From contig NZ_CP009279.1 in the NCBI RefSeq assembly GCF_000758545.1, positions 4,588,001-4,652,000 on the forward strand: a stretch of DNA of 64,000 nucleotides, given 5' to 3'. The translations under genes were made by a program, and so were the position numbers. The notes beneath the pieces were generated by a model. It did no database searches, was not told the origin of the DNA, and saw only the letters and a program-made list of their open reading frames with translations. This DNA comes from Paenibacillus sp. FSL H7-0737. Lineage in GTDB: Bacteria; Bacillota; Bacilli; Paenibacillales; Paenibacillaceae. Below, in pieces: positions 1 to 9,663 of this stretch. Numbering within the stretch: the stretch's first letter is position 1; each line of letters begins with the position of its first letter.

Positions 1-14
1 CAAGGAATTACAAA

Positions 15-51
15 AGAAGGCTATCCGTTAATGGATGGCCTTCTTTTTTTT
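15..51 (+). terminator. Rho-independent terminator
   Basis: Inverted arms AGAAGG and CCTTCT, extended inward by weaker pairs, are followed by a run of eight T on the plus strand. It would end a plus-strand transcript that enters the window from the left; its gene lies outside. It could also stop minus-strand MarR transcription weakly. Confidence 0.7.
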
Positions 52-75
52 GAAATAAAGTGTTGTTGTATATAT

Positions 76-507
76 TCATGGTGTAGAACCTTCCGGTGCA
101 GTTGTAACAACCATTTTGCCCATTAAATAGAGTAGTAGCTGTTGGTTATGAGAGGATATCGGATCAAGCGCTTCTGCAAAAAAATCACTGCGGATCTTCA
201 AACCACGTGCAGTCTCCTGCGTTCCAATTTCCGTTATACTCACCCATACAATACGGCGATCCGCAGCATCTCTCTCCCGAATGATAAGCCCATTTTTCTC
301 CATCCGATCAAGTAACATAGTAACCGCTGCAGGACTGGTCGCCAGATGTGGAGCCAGATCAGAAGGCTTCATGGCATCACGTTCTTGAAGCAGTTCAAGT
401 ACTGTGAGTTGGGCATCCGTTAGCGATGGGGCAAGATTACTGTCCATATGTAGTTTGTAATCTTTTAAAATTTTATGCCAAATTTTACTGAATTCAGAAG
501 CGTGCAC
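76..507 (-). CDS. MarR-family transcriptional regulator
   Basis: A 143-residue cytoplasmic DNA-binding protein with the MarR layout. The central winged helix (about residues 35-110) has a recognition helix around SPAAVTMLLDRMEKNGLI and a wing with DAADRR, the conserved D-x-R beta-hairpin of the family. Length is typical (140-150). The ATG follows an AAGGAAGGAA purine tract by about 9 bases. MarR proteins usually bind as dimers to palindromes in their own or a neighbour's promoter and are released by small phenolic ligands, oxidants or stress. The gene is a single unit: parC upstream ends in its own terminator, and no obvious target gene is adjacent. The ligand cannot be told from sequence. 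Confidence 0.9.
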   Translation of the reverse strand: MHASEFSKIWHKILKDYKLHMDSNLAPSLTDAQLTVLELLQERDAMKPSDLAPHLATSPAAVTMLLDRMEKNGLIIRERDAADRRIVWVSITEIGTQETARGLKIRSDFFAEALDPISSHNQQLLLYLMGKMVVTTAPEGSTP

Positions 508-552
508 ACTGATTCCTTCCTTTCCTTGCGGTTCTATCCGGTATAACTACAT

Positions 553-562
553 TTTCGCGAAA
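553..562. promoter_or_regulatory. Candidate operator upstream of the MarR gene
   Basis: The perfect 10-bp dyad TTTCGCGAAA lies 46-55 bases upstream of the MarR start codon, where an autoregulatory operator would be expected. It is short, so chance is possible. Assignment to MarR is inference only. Confidence 0.3.
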
Positions 563-622
563 CAAATTCCATTTCCTGCAAAAGAAGAAAAATAAATCTT
601 CTAAACTGATAAGCGGGAAAAT

Positions 623-669
623 TAAAAAAAGGCACTTAGTCAGTTCTCAAGAAGAATTGACTAAGCACC
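623..669 (-). terminator. Terminator of parC
   Basis: Long hairpin reading GGTGCTTAGTCA ... TGACTAAGTGCC on the minus strand, followed by seven T. It lies 43-89 bases after the parC stop codon and ends the parE-parC transcript. Confidence 0.85.
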
Positions 670-711
670 TTGATAAGTTATTTTAACAAATCTGTTTATT
701 ACTAGTTTATT

Positions 712-3153
712 TTACTTAACTGCCGGGAAAAGATTAACAATCTCATCCTTTTTCTCCACAGGAACAATCTGTTTGCCTGTAGAACGACGCTCTCCAAGTG
801 GTGCAGATTCAGAAGAGAATGTATGATGTGCATTCTCCCGTGTAATTGCATTAAGTTCCAACGGTTCTCTGCAATAGAAAGCCCCTGCCAATTTACTGCC
901 ATTTGGTCGTACTCGCTTGCCTTCCTTAAATTCAAAGGTTGGCATCCCTTTGCCACCGCGGCTTTGAGATGGATAATCCACTAGTAATGAACGTTTCGCA
1001 TATCCGATATCGGAGATAGAAAGGATCTCACCTTCATCTTCACTGACCCAGAAGCAAGAAATCACCTCATCGCCCTCACGAAGCTGAATGCCTCTTACAC
1101 CGGATGCAACACGGCCCATAGGATTAACTTCATTCTCATGGAATCTAATACTCATTCCTTCACGAGTCACGAGTACAATATCCTTGTCATTCGTACTAGT
1201 AGCCACTGTAATGATCTCATCACCGTCTGCTACCTTACAGGCTGCTACGGCTCCAGAGCGGCTTGTAGAGTATTCCTTGAGCTCTGTACGCTTAACCTGA
1301 CCTCTGCGGGTGATAAACACCAGGCTTTGCTGCGGATCATCAAGATTATTGACCGGAATCACGCTAATGATTCCATCCCCTTTAGACAATCCGATAACGT
1401 TAACAATCGCAGTACCTGGTTCTTTCCATTTAAACTCTGGAATCTGGTGAACCGGAAGTAAGAAGTACTGCCCCTTGCGCGTAAAGACCAGCAGACTGTC
1501 ACGGGTATTCACATCGAGCAGCTTAACGATATGATCGCCTTCTTTAACGCCTGATGTATGACGTTCCCCACCAGAGCGAGTAAAGGAAAGCATACTTGTA
1601 CGCTTAATATAACCGTCTGCGGAAAGTGCTACTAGCACATCCTCTGCGTTGACCAGCGCTTCAAGGCTAACCTTAAGCTCCTCAACTTCGCCTTGGATCA
1701 GCGAACGGCGATCGATCCCGTATTTGTCGCGGATCTCCAGCAATTCCTTACGGATTACAGCTACGAGCTTCTTGTCACTTTCCAAAATGCCACGCAGATG
1801 TGTAATCTTTGCCATCATTTCATCCAATTCTTTTTGGAGTGAAGTAATCTCCAAATTCGTCAGACGATACAATTGTAAGGTAAGAATAGAATCCGCTTGA
1901 CGTTCACTGAACCCGAACATCCACACGAGATTGTTCTGAGCATCCTGACGGTTCTTCGATGCTTTGATGGCAGCGATGACCTCATCCAGAATATTCAGCG
2001 CCTTAACCAAGCCCTCTAAGACATGAGCACGGTCTTCTGCGCGTTCCAGATCAAATTGGGTGCGATGAGTCACTACTTCACGCTGATGCGCAATATAAGC
2101 CTCCAGGATGGCTTTAAGACCAAGCTGTTGCGGAGCCTTGTTGACAATCGCCACCATATTGAAATTATAGGTGATTTGTAGATCGGTTTTTTTGAGCAGA
2201 TACGCCAAAACGCCTTGGGCATCCGCTTCTTTCTTGAGTTCAACCACAATCCGAAGTCCTTCTCGTCCACTCTCATCACGAACTTCAGCAATGCCATCGA
2301 TTTTCTTCTCTAATCGAATATTCTCCATGGAGGTAACTAGTCGTGATTTTACAATCTGGAATGGAACTTCCGTAATCACGATTTGTTGCTTGCCGCCACG
2401 CATATTTTCAATCTCAGTCTTGGAGCGTAAATAAATACGGCCTTTACCAGTGCGGTAAGCATCCATGATGCCGTCTCCGCCCATAATAGTGCCGCCTGTA
2501 GGGAAATCCGGACCTTTCATAAAGGTCATGATATCTTCAAGTTCAATATCCGGCTTCTGCATCACTGCGATACAAGCATCAATAACCTCACGTAGGTTAT
2601 GTGGCGGAATCTCAGTGGCAAAGCCTGCGGAAATCCCACTCGTGCCGTTTACGAGTAGATTCGGATACCGGGAAGGAACAACCACAGGCTCTTTGGCTGT
2701 ATTGTCAAAGTTGTCCTTAAACAGCACCGTCCGCTTCTCGATATCACGCATCATCTCCATTGCAATCGGAGATAAGCGTGCTTCTGTATAACGCATTGCC
2801 GCAGCTGGGTCATCGTCCATCGAGCCCCAGTTGCCATGACCGTCAACGAGAACATGCCCCATCTTCCATGGCTGTGCCATTCGAACCATACCGTCGTAAA
2901 TCGAGGAGTCACCATGTGGATGGTAATTACCCATTACATCCCCGACGGTTTTGGCCGATTTGCGGTACGGCTTGTCAGGCGTGTTGCCAGAATCGTACAT
3001 CGCATAAAGAATACGGCGTTGTACAGGCTTAAGTCCATCGCGTACATCGGGAATCGCCCGGTCCTGAATAATATATTTGGAATACCGACCAAAGCGGTCA
3101 CCGACGACCTCTTCCAGAAAAGCCGGCAAAAATTGTTCTGATAAACTACTCAC
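712..3153 (-). CDS. parC: DNA topoisomerase IV subunit A
   Basis: Breakage-reunion subunit of topoisomerase IV, which decatenates daughter chromosomes with ParE. The N-terminal winged-helix/tower domain contains the active-site tyrosine in AAMRYTEARL and the quinolone-determining segment HPHGDSSIYD with wild-type-like Ser and Asp. The C-terminal half carries the beta-pinwheel repeats. An in-frame GTG at 3162 would give 816 residues, but AGAAGG sits directly against it. The GTG at 3153 has proper spacing (about 8) and gives 813 residues, placing the motif residues at Ser83, Asp87 and Tyr122. parE lies 245 bases upstream on the same strand, so the pair is probably one transcript. Assignment to ParC rather than GyrA rests on the adjacent parE and is strong. 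Confidence 0.95.
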   Translation of the reverse strand: MSSLSEQFLPAFLEEVVGDRFGRYSKYIIQDRAIPDVRDGLKPVQRRILYAMYDSGNTPDKPYRKSAKTVGDVMGNYHPHGDSSIYDGMVRMAQPWKMGHVLVDGHGNWGSMDDDPAAAMRYTEARLSPIAMEMMRDIEKRTVLFKDNFDNTAKEPVVVPSRYPNLLVNGTSGISAGFATEIPPHNLREVIDACIAVMQKPDIELEDIMTFMKGPDFPTGGTIMGGDGIMDAYRTGKGRIYLRSKTEIENMRGGKQQIVITEVPFQIVKSRLVTSMENIRLEKKIDGIAEVRDESGREGLRIVVELKKEADAQGVLAYLLKKTDLQITYNFNMVAIVNKAPQQLGLKAILEAYIAHQREVVTHRTQFDLERAEDRAHVLEGLVKALNILDEVIAAIKASKNRQDAQNNLVWMFGFSERQADSILTLQLYRLTNLEITSLQKELDEMMAKITHLRGILESDKKLVAVIRKELLEIRDKYGIDRRSLIQGEVEELKVSLEALVNAEDVLVALSADGYIKRTSMLSFTRSGGERHTSGVKEGDHIVKLLDVNTRDSLLVFTRKGQYFLLPVHQIPEFKWKEPGTAIVNVIGLSKGDGIISVIPVNNLDDPQQSLVFITRRGQVKRTELKEYSTSRSGAVAACKVADGDEIITVATSTNDKDIVLVTREGMSIRFHENEVNPMGRVASGVRGIQLREGDEVISCFWVSEDEGEILSISDIGYAKRSLLVDYPSQSRGGKGMPTFEFKEGKRVRPNGSKLAGAFYCREPLELNAITRENAHHTFSSESAPLGERRSTGKQIVPVEKKDEIVNLFPAVK

Positions 3154-3224
3154 TTGGCTCACCTTCTGTTCCTCAAACTGCCCGTTTTAAAATAGTGTGG
3201 TAATTCTCATGAACACTCCAGGGA

Positions 3225-3340
3225 TTTTTGGACTTCCGGCCGCTGTTGTCTCCAGATTTCTTTGATTACACCGCTAATGCGGATAAAATCCGGAGACAAA
3301 GGCGGGCGCTATCGCTCCTACAGTTCCAAAATTCCCCAAC
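3225..3340 (+). repeat. Dispersed palindromic element, copy 1
   Basis: Fills most of the parE-parC gap. The core (3241-3305) has arms TTGTCTCCAGATTT and AAATCCGGAGACAAA around a small central hairpin CCGC-taat-GCGG. It is followed by a flank with the words TACAGTTCCAAAATTCCCC. Related copies lie at about 12060 and, inverted, at about 13158-13254. No open frame of note. Because it lies inside the parE-parC transcript it could fold as RNA and affect mRNA stability (inference). Confidence 0.75.
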
Positions 3341-3406
3341 GTTCCAAGAATCACCAAGCTTTTTGAAAATCGGGATTATCGTCACTTGCAGCACTACTAA
3401 CTGCAA

Positions 3407-5389
3407 CTACTCTACAATTTCAGTGAAATCGACATTTTCAACAATCCAGCGTTTACGTGGATCGACTTTATCACCCATCAGTGTAGAAACACGACGCTCA
3501 GCCTTAGCAGCATCCTCAATCTGCACCTGAAGCAGTGTACGCGATTCTGGATTCATCGTTGTTTCCCACAGCTGATCAGGGTTCATCTCACCCAATCCTT
3601 TATAACGCTGAAGCTCGAAGTTTTTGCCGAATTCCTTTAAGTAATTTTGCAGTTCTTCATCACTCCATGCATACCTAACGGTTTCCAGCTTGCCCGTTTT
3701 GCGGGTCAGCTTATAAAGCGGAGGCTGAGCAATAAAAACCTTTCCTGCATCTATTAACGGCTTCATATAACGATAGAAAAATGTCAGCAGCAGCACCTGA
3801 ATATGCGCTCCATCTGTATCCGCATCGGTCATAATGATAATTTTGGAATAATTGCTGTCTTCGACGGTAAAATCCGGACCAATTCCTGCACCAATCGTGG
3901 AAATGATCGCTTTATATTCATCGTTCTTCAGGATATCCAGCAGCTTGGCTTTTTCCGGATTCATCGGTTTCCCTTTTAGCGGCAAGATCGCCTGAATCTT
4001 TGAATCACGGCCTTGCTTCGCTGAGCCACCAGCTGAATCACCTTCTACGATAAACAGCTCAGTTCGTGTAACGTCCTTAGACTGCGCAGGTGATAATTTT
4101 CCGCCAAGATTCGAGCTCTCGCTACGTTTCTTACCTGTACGGATCTCATCGCGGGCTTTGCGAGCCGCTTCCCGAGCCTTCGAGGCCTGAATTGATTTTT
4201 TCAGAAGGCTCTGTGCTACCTGCGGGTTTTCTTCCAGAAAACGAGCCATATTCTCAGATACGATATAGTCTACTGCACTACGAGCAGAAGCACTACCAAG
4301 CTGATCCTTCGTCTGTCCAACAAATTCAACCTCGGACATTTTGACACTAATGACAGCCATCATACCTTCGCGCAAATCATTTCCTTCTAAATTCTTATCC
4401 TTTTCTTTAAGCAGCTGTGTACGTCGGGCATAATCATTCAACACACGAGTATACGCGGTCTTAAAGCCTGTCTCATGAGTACCGCCGCTACGAGTAGGAA
4501 TGGAGTTAACGAAGGAAGCCAAGGTTTCTGTATAGCCTCCATTGTACTGAAGGGCTACTTCCACTTCGATATCGTCCTTTTCAGCGCTGAAGTGAATAAC
4601 ATCATGTAGAACATCCTTGCCCTCATTCAGGAACTGTACGAATTGGCTTGCTCCACCCTCGTAAAAGAACTCATCCTGACGATTGCTCCGCTCATCATGC
4701 AGCGTAATACGCAGACCGGAATTCAGAAAGGCAATCTCCTGTACTCGCTCTGCCAGCGTATCATAATTCAGGGCAATTCCATTTGGAAAGACGCGAATAT
4801 CCGGTTTAAAAGTAATTTTCGAACCGGTTTTGTTGGTGTTGCCCAGAATTTCAAGGCCCGTTACAGGTTCGCCAACATGCTCTTTCCCCTTCTTGTCCAC
4901 CCAATATTCAAACCGTTGACGATGGATTTTGCCTTCACGATAAATCTCTACTTCAAGCCATTCAGACAAAGCATTCGTTACTGAAGCCCCTACGCCATGC
5001 AAACCGCCTGATTTCTTGTAACCAGATCCACCGAATTTACCGCCTGCATGCAAAATTGTAAATACAACTTGCGGCGTTGGCACTCCTGTCTTATGCATTC
5101 CAGTTGGAATCCCACGACCGTTGTCCGTCACCGTTACTGAGCCATCTTTGCGAAGCAGTAAGTCAATCTTCGTACAATACTTGGCTAAATGCTCATCCAC
5201 AGCATTATCTACAATTTCCCATACTAGATGATGTAGTCCCGAAGAACTTGTACTGCCGATATACATGCCAGGTCGTTTGCGTACTGCAACCAGACCTTCG
5301 AGCACTTGAATGTCGTCAGCATCGTATCCAGTACGGCTATTCTCGCCGTTATTAGAAACTTCAGCAAACATATCGATCTGTTCGAGCAT
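3407..5389 (-). CDS. parE: DNA topoisomerase IV subunit B
   Basis: ATPase subunit of topoisomerase IV, 660 residues. The N-terminal GHKL fold is visible as EIVDNAVDE (catalytic Glu58, Mg-binding Asn62), DNGRGIP, and the glycine-rich lid GGLHGVGASVTNALS. The transducer domain follows. The TOPRIM domain has EGDSAGG and TDADTDGAH, whose acidic residues bind metal for cleavage. The C terminus is the usual PLYK/GLGEMNPDQLWETTMNP segment. The ATG follows AAGGAGGAG by 7 bases. An upstream out-of-frame ATG overlaps this site but opens no real gene. It is first in a two-gene unit with parC. A dispersed repeat at 5419-5520 lies in its upstream region. Confidence 0.96.
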   Translation of the reverse strand: MLEQIDMFAEVSNNGENSRTGYDADDIQVLEGLVAVRKRPGMYIGSTSSSGLHHLVWEIVDNAVDEHLAKYCTKIDLLLRKDGSVTVTDNGRGIPTGMHKTGVPTPQVVFTILHAGGKFGGSGYKKSGGLHGVGASVTNALSEWLEVEIYREGKIHRQRFEYWVDKKGKEHVGEPVTGLEILGNTNKTGSKITFKPDIRVFPNGIALNYDTLAERVQEIAFLNSGLRITLHDERSNRQDEFFYEGGASQFVQFLNEGKDVLHDVIHFSAEKDDIEVEVALQYNGGYTETLASFVNSIPTRSGGTHETGFKTAYTRVLNDYARRTQLLKEKDKNLEGNDLREGMMAVISVKMSEVEFVGQTKDQLGSASARSAVDYIVSENMARFLEENPQVAQSLLKKSIQASKAREAARKARDEIRTGKKRSESSNLGGKLSPAQSKDVTRTELFIVEGDSAGGSAKQGRDSKIQAILPLKGKPMNPEKAKLLDILKNDEYKAIISTIGAGIGPDFTVEDSNYSKIIIMTDADTDGAHIQVLLLTFFYRYMKPLIDAGKVFIAQPPLYKLTRKTGKLETVRYAWSDEELQNYLKEFGKNFELQRYKGLGEMNPDQLWETTMNPESRTLLQVQIEDAAKAERRVSTLMGDKVDPRKRWIVENVDFTEIVE

Positions 5390-5418
5390 TCATGCTCCTC
5401 CTTCTTTTCTCTATACTC

Positions 5419-5520
5419 AAGCATTAACGCCTTCGGCGTCCTTATAAAGACGGTAAGCCTTTAAGCGAGAAATATAAGACATACAGTATAAATGCAAAAC
5501 TTATACTTTCTTATATCTCT
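5419..5520 (+). repeat. Dispersed intergenic element family 2, site A
   Basis: Composite element. The first part is AAGCATTAACGCCTTCGGCG then GTCCTTATAAAGAC. This leads into AAGCGAGAAATATAAG, a spacer, and CTTATACTTTCTTATATC. The last two form inverted TATAAG-type ends. The same parts recur inverted at 27608-27710 and as partial copies at 17243-17292, 17348-17370 and 28977-29060. It occupies the space between parE and the ABC exporter genes. Confidence 0.65.
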
Positions 5521-5557
5521 AGAAATGCAAACAAACGTTTTCGTCACTTTGTACATT

Positions 5558-6547
5558 CTAATTCAAAATATCCCTTTTCGTAAAGACGGCGAATGAAATG
5601 ATCACCGAAGCAGCCCCCCACACGGCCAGTACAGCCATGGAAAATGACAAGGACATCCCCTCTATGGGTGCGGGAGTTCCTGACAAATAACCGGTCAGTC
5701 CAAGATTTACCATAAATAAATATTTCGCTGTTGTCCAGGCTGAAGCCATATTAGTCAGAATATTTCCAGCGATCAGCGCTGCCATCATGACCACTATACT
5801 AGCAGCAGTGCTCCTTACAAGTACAGAGATCATAAAAGCAAGCAGGGCAACTACGACACTTACGAACCAGACCAATCCACCTTGCATAAGCATATATTTC
5901 CATTGTGGTACTGCATGCACAGTAGACATATCCACCGAGTCTCCACTGATCTTAAAGCCTGTAAAGACAGGGATATTAAAGCCCTTATATCCAAAAGCAA
6001 GACCAGAGATAAGGTAGCTGATCACAAAGGTGGAGAGCACAATAAGCGAGACAAACATAAGCAGAGCCGCTAATTTGCTAAACAAAACTTTCCAACGCTT
6101 AACTGGCCTTGTCAGCAGCATTTTGATCGTCCCTGTAGTTCGCTCCGCAGAAACTAAATCCGAGGCTACCGCCATAATGAGCAGCGGAATAAATAAAGTA
6201 ACGGAATTATCCATAAACTCACGGGTAAAGGTAACGCCACTTGGCTCGTTCGGATTCACATCATGGTGAAGGTAGTACTGAAGCTGCTGTACAAATATTC
6301 GCCGATAAGTCTTCCATTCCTCTGGAATTCGGTCGCTACCCAAAGAATTTTGATTATCAATGATCTGCTGCTGGATCTCCAGGCGCCAATCGGAGTTGAA
6401 TTTATCTCGGCTACGCTCAGCTGAGCGCATTTGAGCGTAGGTGAACATAGGCACCAGTACAATCAGAATCAGCAGTATAACATAAAACCGTTTCTTTTTT
6501 ATGATTTTTAAACATTCATTACGGATTAGCGGAAGCATATTATTCAA
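5558..6547 (-). CDS. ABC-2 type transporter permease
   Basis: Membrane subunit of an ABC-2 exporter. A basic cytosolic N terminus leads into a transmembrane helix near residue 20-40. A large extracytoplasmic loop follows, then about five more hydrophobic segments. The conserved block LVSAERTTGTIKMLLTRPVKRWKVLFSKL just before the central helices is typical of the ABC2_membrane family. The start is likely the TTG at 6547, which has GGAGG nine bases upstream inside the end of the ATPase gene. A GTG at 6556 abuts that site and an ATG lies at 6538. The frame overlaps the ATPase gene by 8 bases, so the two are translationally coupled. Substrate unknown; family members export peptides, antibiotics or lipids. 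Confidence 0.88.
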   Translation of the reverse strand: MNNMLPLIRNECLKIIKKKRFYVILLILIVLVPMFTYAQMRSAERSRDKFNSDWRLEIQQQIIDNQNSLGSDRIPEEWKTYRRIFVQQLQYYLHHDVNPNEPSGVTFTREFMDNSVTLFIPLLIMAVASDLVSAERTTGTIKMLLTRPVKRWKVLFSKLAALLMFVSLIVLSTFVISYLISGLAFGYKGFNIPVFTGFKISGDSVDMSTVHAVPQWKYMLMQGGLVWFVSVVVALLAFMISVLVRSTAASIVVMMAALIAGNILTNMASAWTTAKYLFMVNLGLTGYLSGTPAPIEGMSLSFSMAVLAVWGAASVIISFAVFTKRDILN

Positions 6548-7520
6548 CGTTCTCACCCTCCGTTAGTTTCAAGAATAGCTGTTCCAGTGTCGGATTGATT
6601 TTATGCACAGCCCTAACTTCGATTTCAGCAGTCACCATAACAGCCACAATCTCGGGGATCAAATCCTGCTCCATAATTGTGATTAAAGAATTCGGGCCCA
6701 TACCAGCAATTATTGAATCATCCAAGGTAACGTCTTCCAGATTCTGAATCTGAATATCCGGGCGATCAGCCAGTAATGCCCTAGCTTCAGAAAAAGGCTC
6801 CAGCTCCCAAAGTACATACGGAGAATTTCGAGCGATCAGCTCATCTACCGCACCCACTGCAAGTACTCGCCCTTTACTAATAATCGCAACACGGTCGCAG
6901 AGAAGCTGGATTTCACTAAGTAAATGACTCGATACAAATACCGCTAAACCCTCATCTGCTAGTTTGCGTATAAATTCTCGCAGCTCCTTAATTCCCTTTG
7001 GATCTAAGCCATTTGTAGGCTCGTCCAGAATAAGCAGACGCGGACGTCCCAGAAGAGCCTGCGCTATACCAAGTCGTTGTCTCATCCCAAGCGAATATGT
7101 ACTTACCTTATCATGGATTCGTTGATCCAACCGAACGATATCTACGACTTCACTAATACGTGCATTATCTATACCTGGCTGCATACGGGCAAAATGCTGT
7201 AAATTCTCCCATCCCGTCAAATAGGTATATACCTCAGGATTCTCAACGATAGAGCCGACAAATTGCAACGCTTTTTCCGGATTTCGGTTCACATTGTAAC
7301 CACATACCGTAATCTTGCCCTCGCTTGGACGAATCAAATCGACAAGCATTCTAATCGTAGTTGTCTTCCCAGCTCCATTGGGTCCGAGGAAGCCAAAAAT
7401 TTCTCCTTCTCTCACATCAAACGTAACATCATCTATAATCCACTTTCGCCCTATTTTTTTCCGTACCCCGTCTACAGACAAGACGACCGGGCTGGATTCT
7501 CCACTGTTCGCTTTTGTCAT
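6540..7520 (-). CDS. ABC transporter ATP-binding protein (BcrA/CcmA-like)
   Basis: A 326-residue ATPase partner of the downstream permease. Walker A is GPNGAGKTT, the signature is YSLGMRQRLGIAQALL, and Walker B is RLLILDEPTNGLDP followed by the H-loop VSSHLLSEIQ. About 90 C-terminal residues follow the nucleotide-binding domain, as in bacitracin-type and drug-type exporters (BcrA, DrrA). It forms a two-gene exporter operon with the permease (8-base overlap). No dedicated regulator or immunity gene lies next to it, so neither a role in resistance nor one in housekeeping export can be assigned. Confidence 0.92.
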   Translation of the reverse strand: MTKANSGESSPVVLSVDGVRKKIGRKWIIDDVTFDVREGEIFGFLGPNGAGKTTTIRMLVDLIRPSEGKITVCGYNVNRNPEKALQFVGSIVENPEVYTYLTGWENLQHFARMQPGIDNARISEVVDIVRLDQRIHDKVSTYSLGMRQRLGIAQALLGRPRLLILDEPTNGLDPKGIKELREFIRKLADEGLAVFVSSHLLSEIQLLCDRVAIISKGRVLAVGAVDELIARNSPYVLWELEPFSEARALLADRPDIQIQNLEDVTLDDSIIAGMGPNSLITIMEQDLIPEIVAVMVTAEIEVRAVHKINPTLEQLFLKLTEGENVE

Positions 7521-7629
7521 ATTCTCCTTAGCTCCTTGTTACTGTCATTTCCTTGGCTAGTACTTGCTCAAAGGATATTTTATCTAATACAAATCATCAT
7601 TCTTAGAAAGCTGGCTCTCACTTCTTTTT

Positions 7630-8460
7630 CTAGTGTATAGCCTGAATGAATCGCTCTCCAATTCGTTGATAGCCATCCCCATTCGGATGAAAATGATCCG
7701 TTGATAAGTATTTGTCCAAATGCTTGTTAAACAAGTCGAAGGTTGGAACCAATGTCATATTGCTGTGCTTATTAATAATATCCATTGCCGCATTATTCCA
7801 CTTCGCAACCGCCTGATTACCTGGTACAAGTAGATCTGGTATATCACCAAAGGGATTGTATAACCCCATATAATAAATTTGAGCGTTTGGATTGATTTCC
7901 GTGATTTTCTCCAGAATCTTACCTAATCTTTCTACTGCTTCCGGAAGGGCTGCTAGCAAAGACTCTGGAGTCAGCTCTTGATCAGTCGTGGATTCACTTT
8001 GAAGTGCGCCACTATTCTGCAAAATATTGGAGTCCTTGAATAAATCATTCCCTCCGATCGAGAGCAGAATGACATTCGCCATATGCAGCGCGTAATCTAT
8101 ACCATCTTCATCCAGCTTGCTTTGCAGTCCTGCAGTTGTTAAACCATTAATTCCCATATTACCCAGTAAATCAACTTCGACACCTTTAGCGGATAAACCA
8201 CTAACCGTACGCTTAACAAATCCTTCTCCGGTGTTATCACCAGTTCCCTTGGCTAGCGAATCTCCGAGAGCAACAACTTTGAGCTTCTTAACCGTCTCCG
8301 TCACTGGAGCGGCTGTTTGCTGAGGTAAGTTGGTCCCTGACGCTTCTCCAACCGGATAGATGATGTCTCTGACCGCATAAACTAAACCTACAATTAGAAT
8401 TATTGTTGTTACTATGGAAATCAGGCTGACCGTGCGCCATGTCCACTTTGAATCATTCAA
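7630..8460 (-). CDS. SGNH/GDSL-type lipase or esterase, membrane-anchored
   Basis: Contains the SGNH hydrolase blocks in order. GDSLAKGTGD holds the nucleophilic serine, then GNMGINGLTTAGLQ, then the block III motif SIGGNDLF, and C-terminal DHFHPNGDGY supplies the catalytic Asp-His pair. A single N-terminal hydrophobic helix (SLISIVTTIILIVGLVYAV) indicates membrane anchoring or secretion with the enzyme outside. A longer frame reaches back to 8628 but without a ribosome site. GGAGG ends 7 bases before a TTG at 8460, and an ATG at 8466 lies too close to it. I therefore prefer the TTG start, about 276 residues. Substrate unknown (lipid, acylated sugar or peptidoglycan ester). Confidence 0.87.
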   Translation of the reverse strand: MNDSKWTWRTVSLISIVTTIILIVGLVYAVRDIIYPVGEASGTNLPQQTAAPVTETVKKLKVVALGDSLAKGTGDNTGEGFVKRTVSGLSAKGVEVDLLGNMGINGLTTAGLQSKLDEDGIDYALHMANVILLSIGGNDLFKDSNILQNSGALQSESTTDQELTPESLLAALPEAVERLGKILEKITEINPNAQIYYMGLYNPFGDIPDLLVPGNQAVAKWNNAAMDIINKHSNMTLVPTFDLFNKHLDKYLSTDHFHPNGDGYQRIGERFIQAIH

Positions 8461-8656
8461 AGCCATCCCTCCGTGTGCCGTTCTATTATGTATTGTTCCA
8501 CATTTTACAAAGATCTTAACTATGTACATAAACATAAATCTTCCATACCGGTTTTGCAAATGTCTAAAATAGAAATAAATCCAGCTAATCCGCTTATTTA
8601 ACCCGAATCTGAATACGAAAATTCTCAAAAAAATTTAGCGATTAAAGTTTTGGTAC

Positions 8657-8692
8657 AAAAAAACGTTCCCCGATTTTCATCGGAGAACGTTT
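8657..8692 (-). terminator. Terminator of the CAP-domain gene
   Basis: Stem AAACGTTCTCCGAT / ATCGGGGAACGTTT on the minus strand, followed by T residues, 22 bases past the stop of the CAP-domain gene. Confidence 0.85.
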
Positions 8693-8713
8693 GATTCCAG
8701 CAACTTTTTTCAA

Positions 8714-9469
8714 TTATTTACCAATAAATTCTTGAACCCAATAGTTATTGTCATACCCTACACCGATATAATTGAAGTTAGCATTCAAAATATTAGCCTT
8801 GTGACCAGGACTATTCATCCATGCTTTCATTACTTCTTCTGGTGTTTTTTGACCCATGGCGATGTTCTCGCCTGCAGCGTTATAAGTGATCCCAAAGGAT
8901 TTCATCATATCGAATGGTGAACCATACGTAGGTGAAGTATGTGAAAAATAGTTATTAGTACGCATATCCGTAGCTTTTGTAGCTGCTACTTTATGAAGGC
9001 TGTCCAACCCAGAAACAGGCTTCAAACCAGCTGCTGCACGCTCTTTATTTACCAGCGTTACGATCTGTTGAACATAAGTTCCTTTATTGCTCGCAGCACC
9101 TGTAGTAGGTGTAGTTTCTGTAGGTTTAGTTACAGGTTTAGTTACAGTAGTCGTATCCGAAGGCTTAGTTACAGGCTTGGTTACAGTAGTTGTATCCGAA
9201 GGCTTAGTAACCGGAGTTCCGGTAGATGTATCTTTATTTGGAACCGTTCCTGTTTGAGGCTTGGACACCACGATTGTGCTATTAAAAATAGGGAATCCCT
9301 GTAGGTTAGCTTGTTTTAAATATTGTAAAACTTGCTCATAGCTAGTACCTGATTTAATTACTGTTACCTCAGTTGAGGCCGCATTCGCTTCGAGTGGAAG
9401 AGAAATACTAAGTGCCATAACAGCTGCTACACTACCACCAATAATTGCTCTTAATCTCTTGTTCTTCAT
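8714..9469 (-). CDS. Secreted CAP (SCP/PR-1) domain protein, YkwD-like
   Basis: A 251-residue exported protein. The signal peptide ends near LEANAAS. A short N-terminal domain is followed by a Thr/Pro/Lys-rich linker (about residues 75-125) with two near-identical 13-residue repeats containing TKPSDTTTVTKPV. The C-terminal CAP domain has the family marks NKERAAAGLKPV, YFSHTSP, GENIAMG and SPGHKANILN. Its histidines and glutamate form the presumed metal or active site. Similar proteins in spore formers (YkwD, SafA-like partners) are secreted or spore-associated, with uncertain biochemical function. GAGGAG precedes the ATG by 8-9 bases. Single gene with its own terminator. Confidence 0.9.
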   Translation of the reverse strand: MKNKRLRAIIGGSVAAVMALSISLPLEANAASTEVTVIKSGTSYEQVLQYLKQANLQGFPIFNSTIVVSKPQTGTVPNKDTSTGTPVTKPSDTTTVTKPVTKPSDTTTVTKPVTKPTETTPTTGAASNKGTYVQQIVTLVNKERAAAGLKPVSGLDSLHKVAATKATDMRTNNYFSHTSPTYGSPFDMMKSFGITYNAAGENIAMGQKTPEEVMKAWMNSPGHKANILNANFNYIGVGYDNNYWVQEFIGK

Positions 9470-9663
9470 TCTGCCATCTCCTCTTTCTTGTGTGTACTAT
9501 ATGCTTCTGCTTAGAGTGACCAGCTACAAATGTTACAAAGTTGTAATTTGTTCCTCAGTCATTGTAGCATAAATCTATCAGCTGTGCTCTTCTAATTTTT
9601 AACATTTACTAGTCTTGATTGTAAGTTTCCTGAGCATGAATTGCATTCGATATTGGCGTTAAA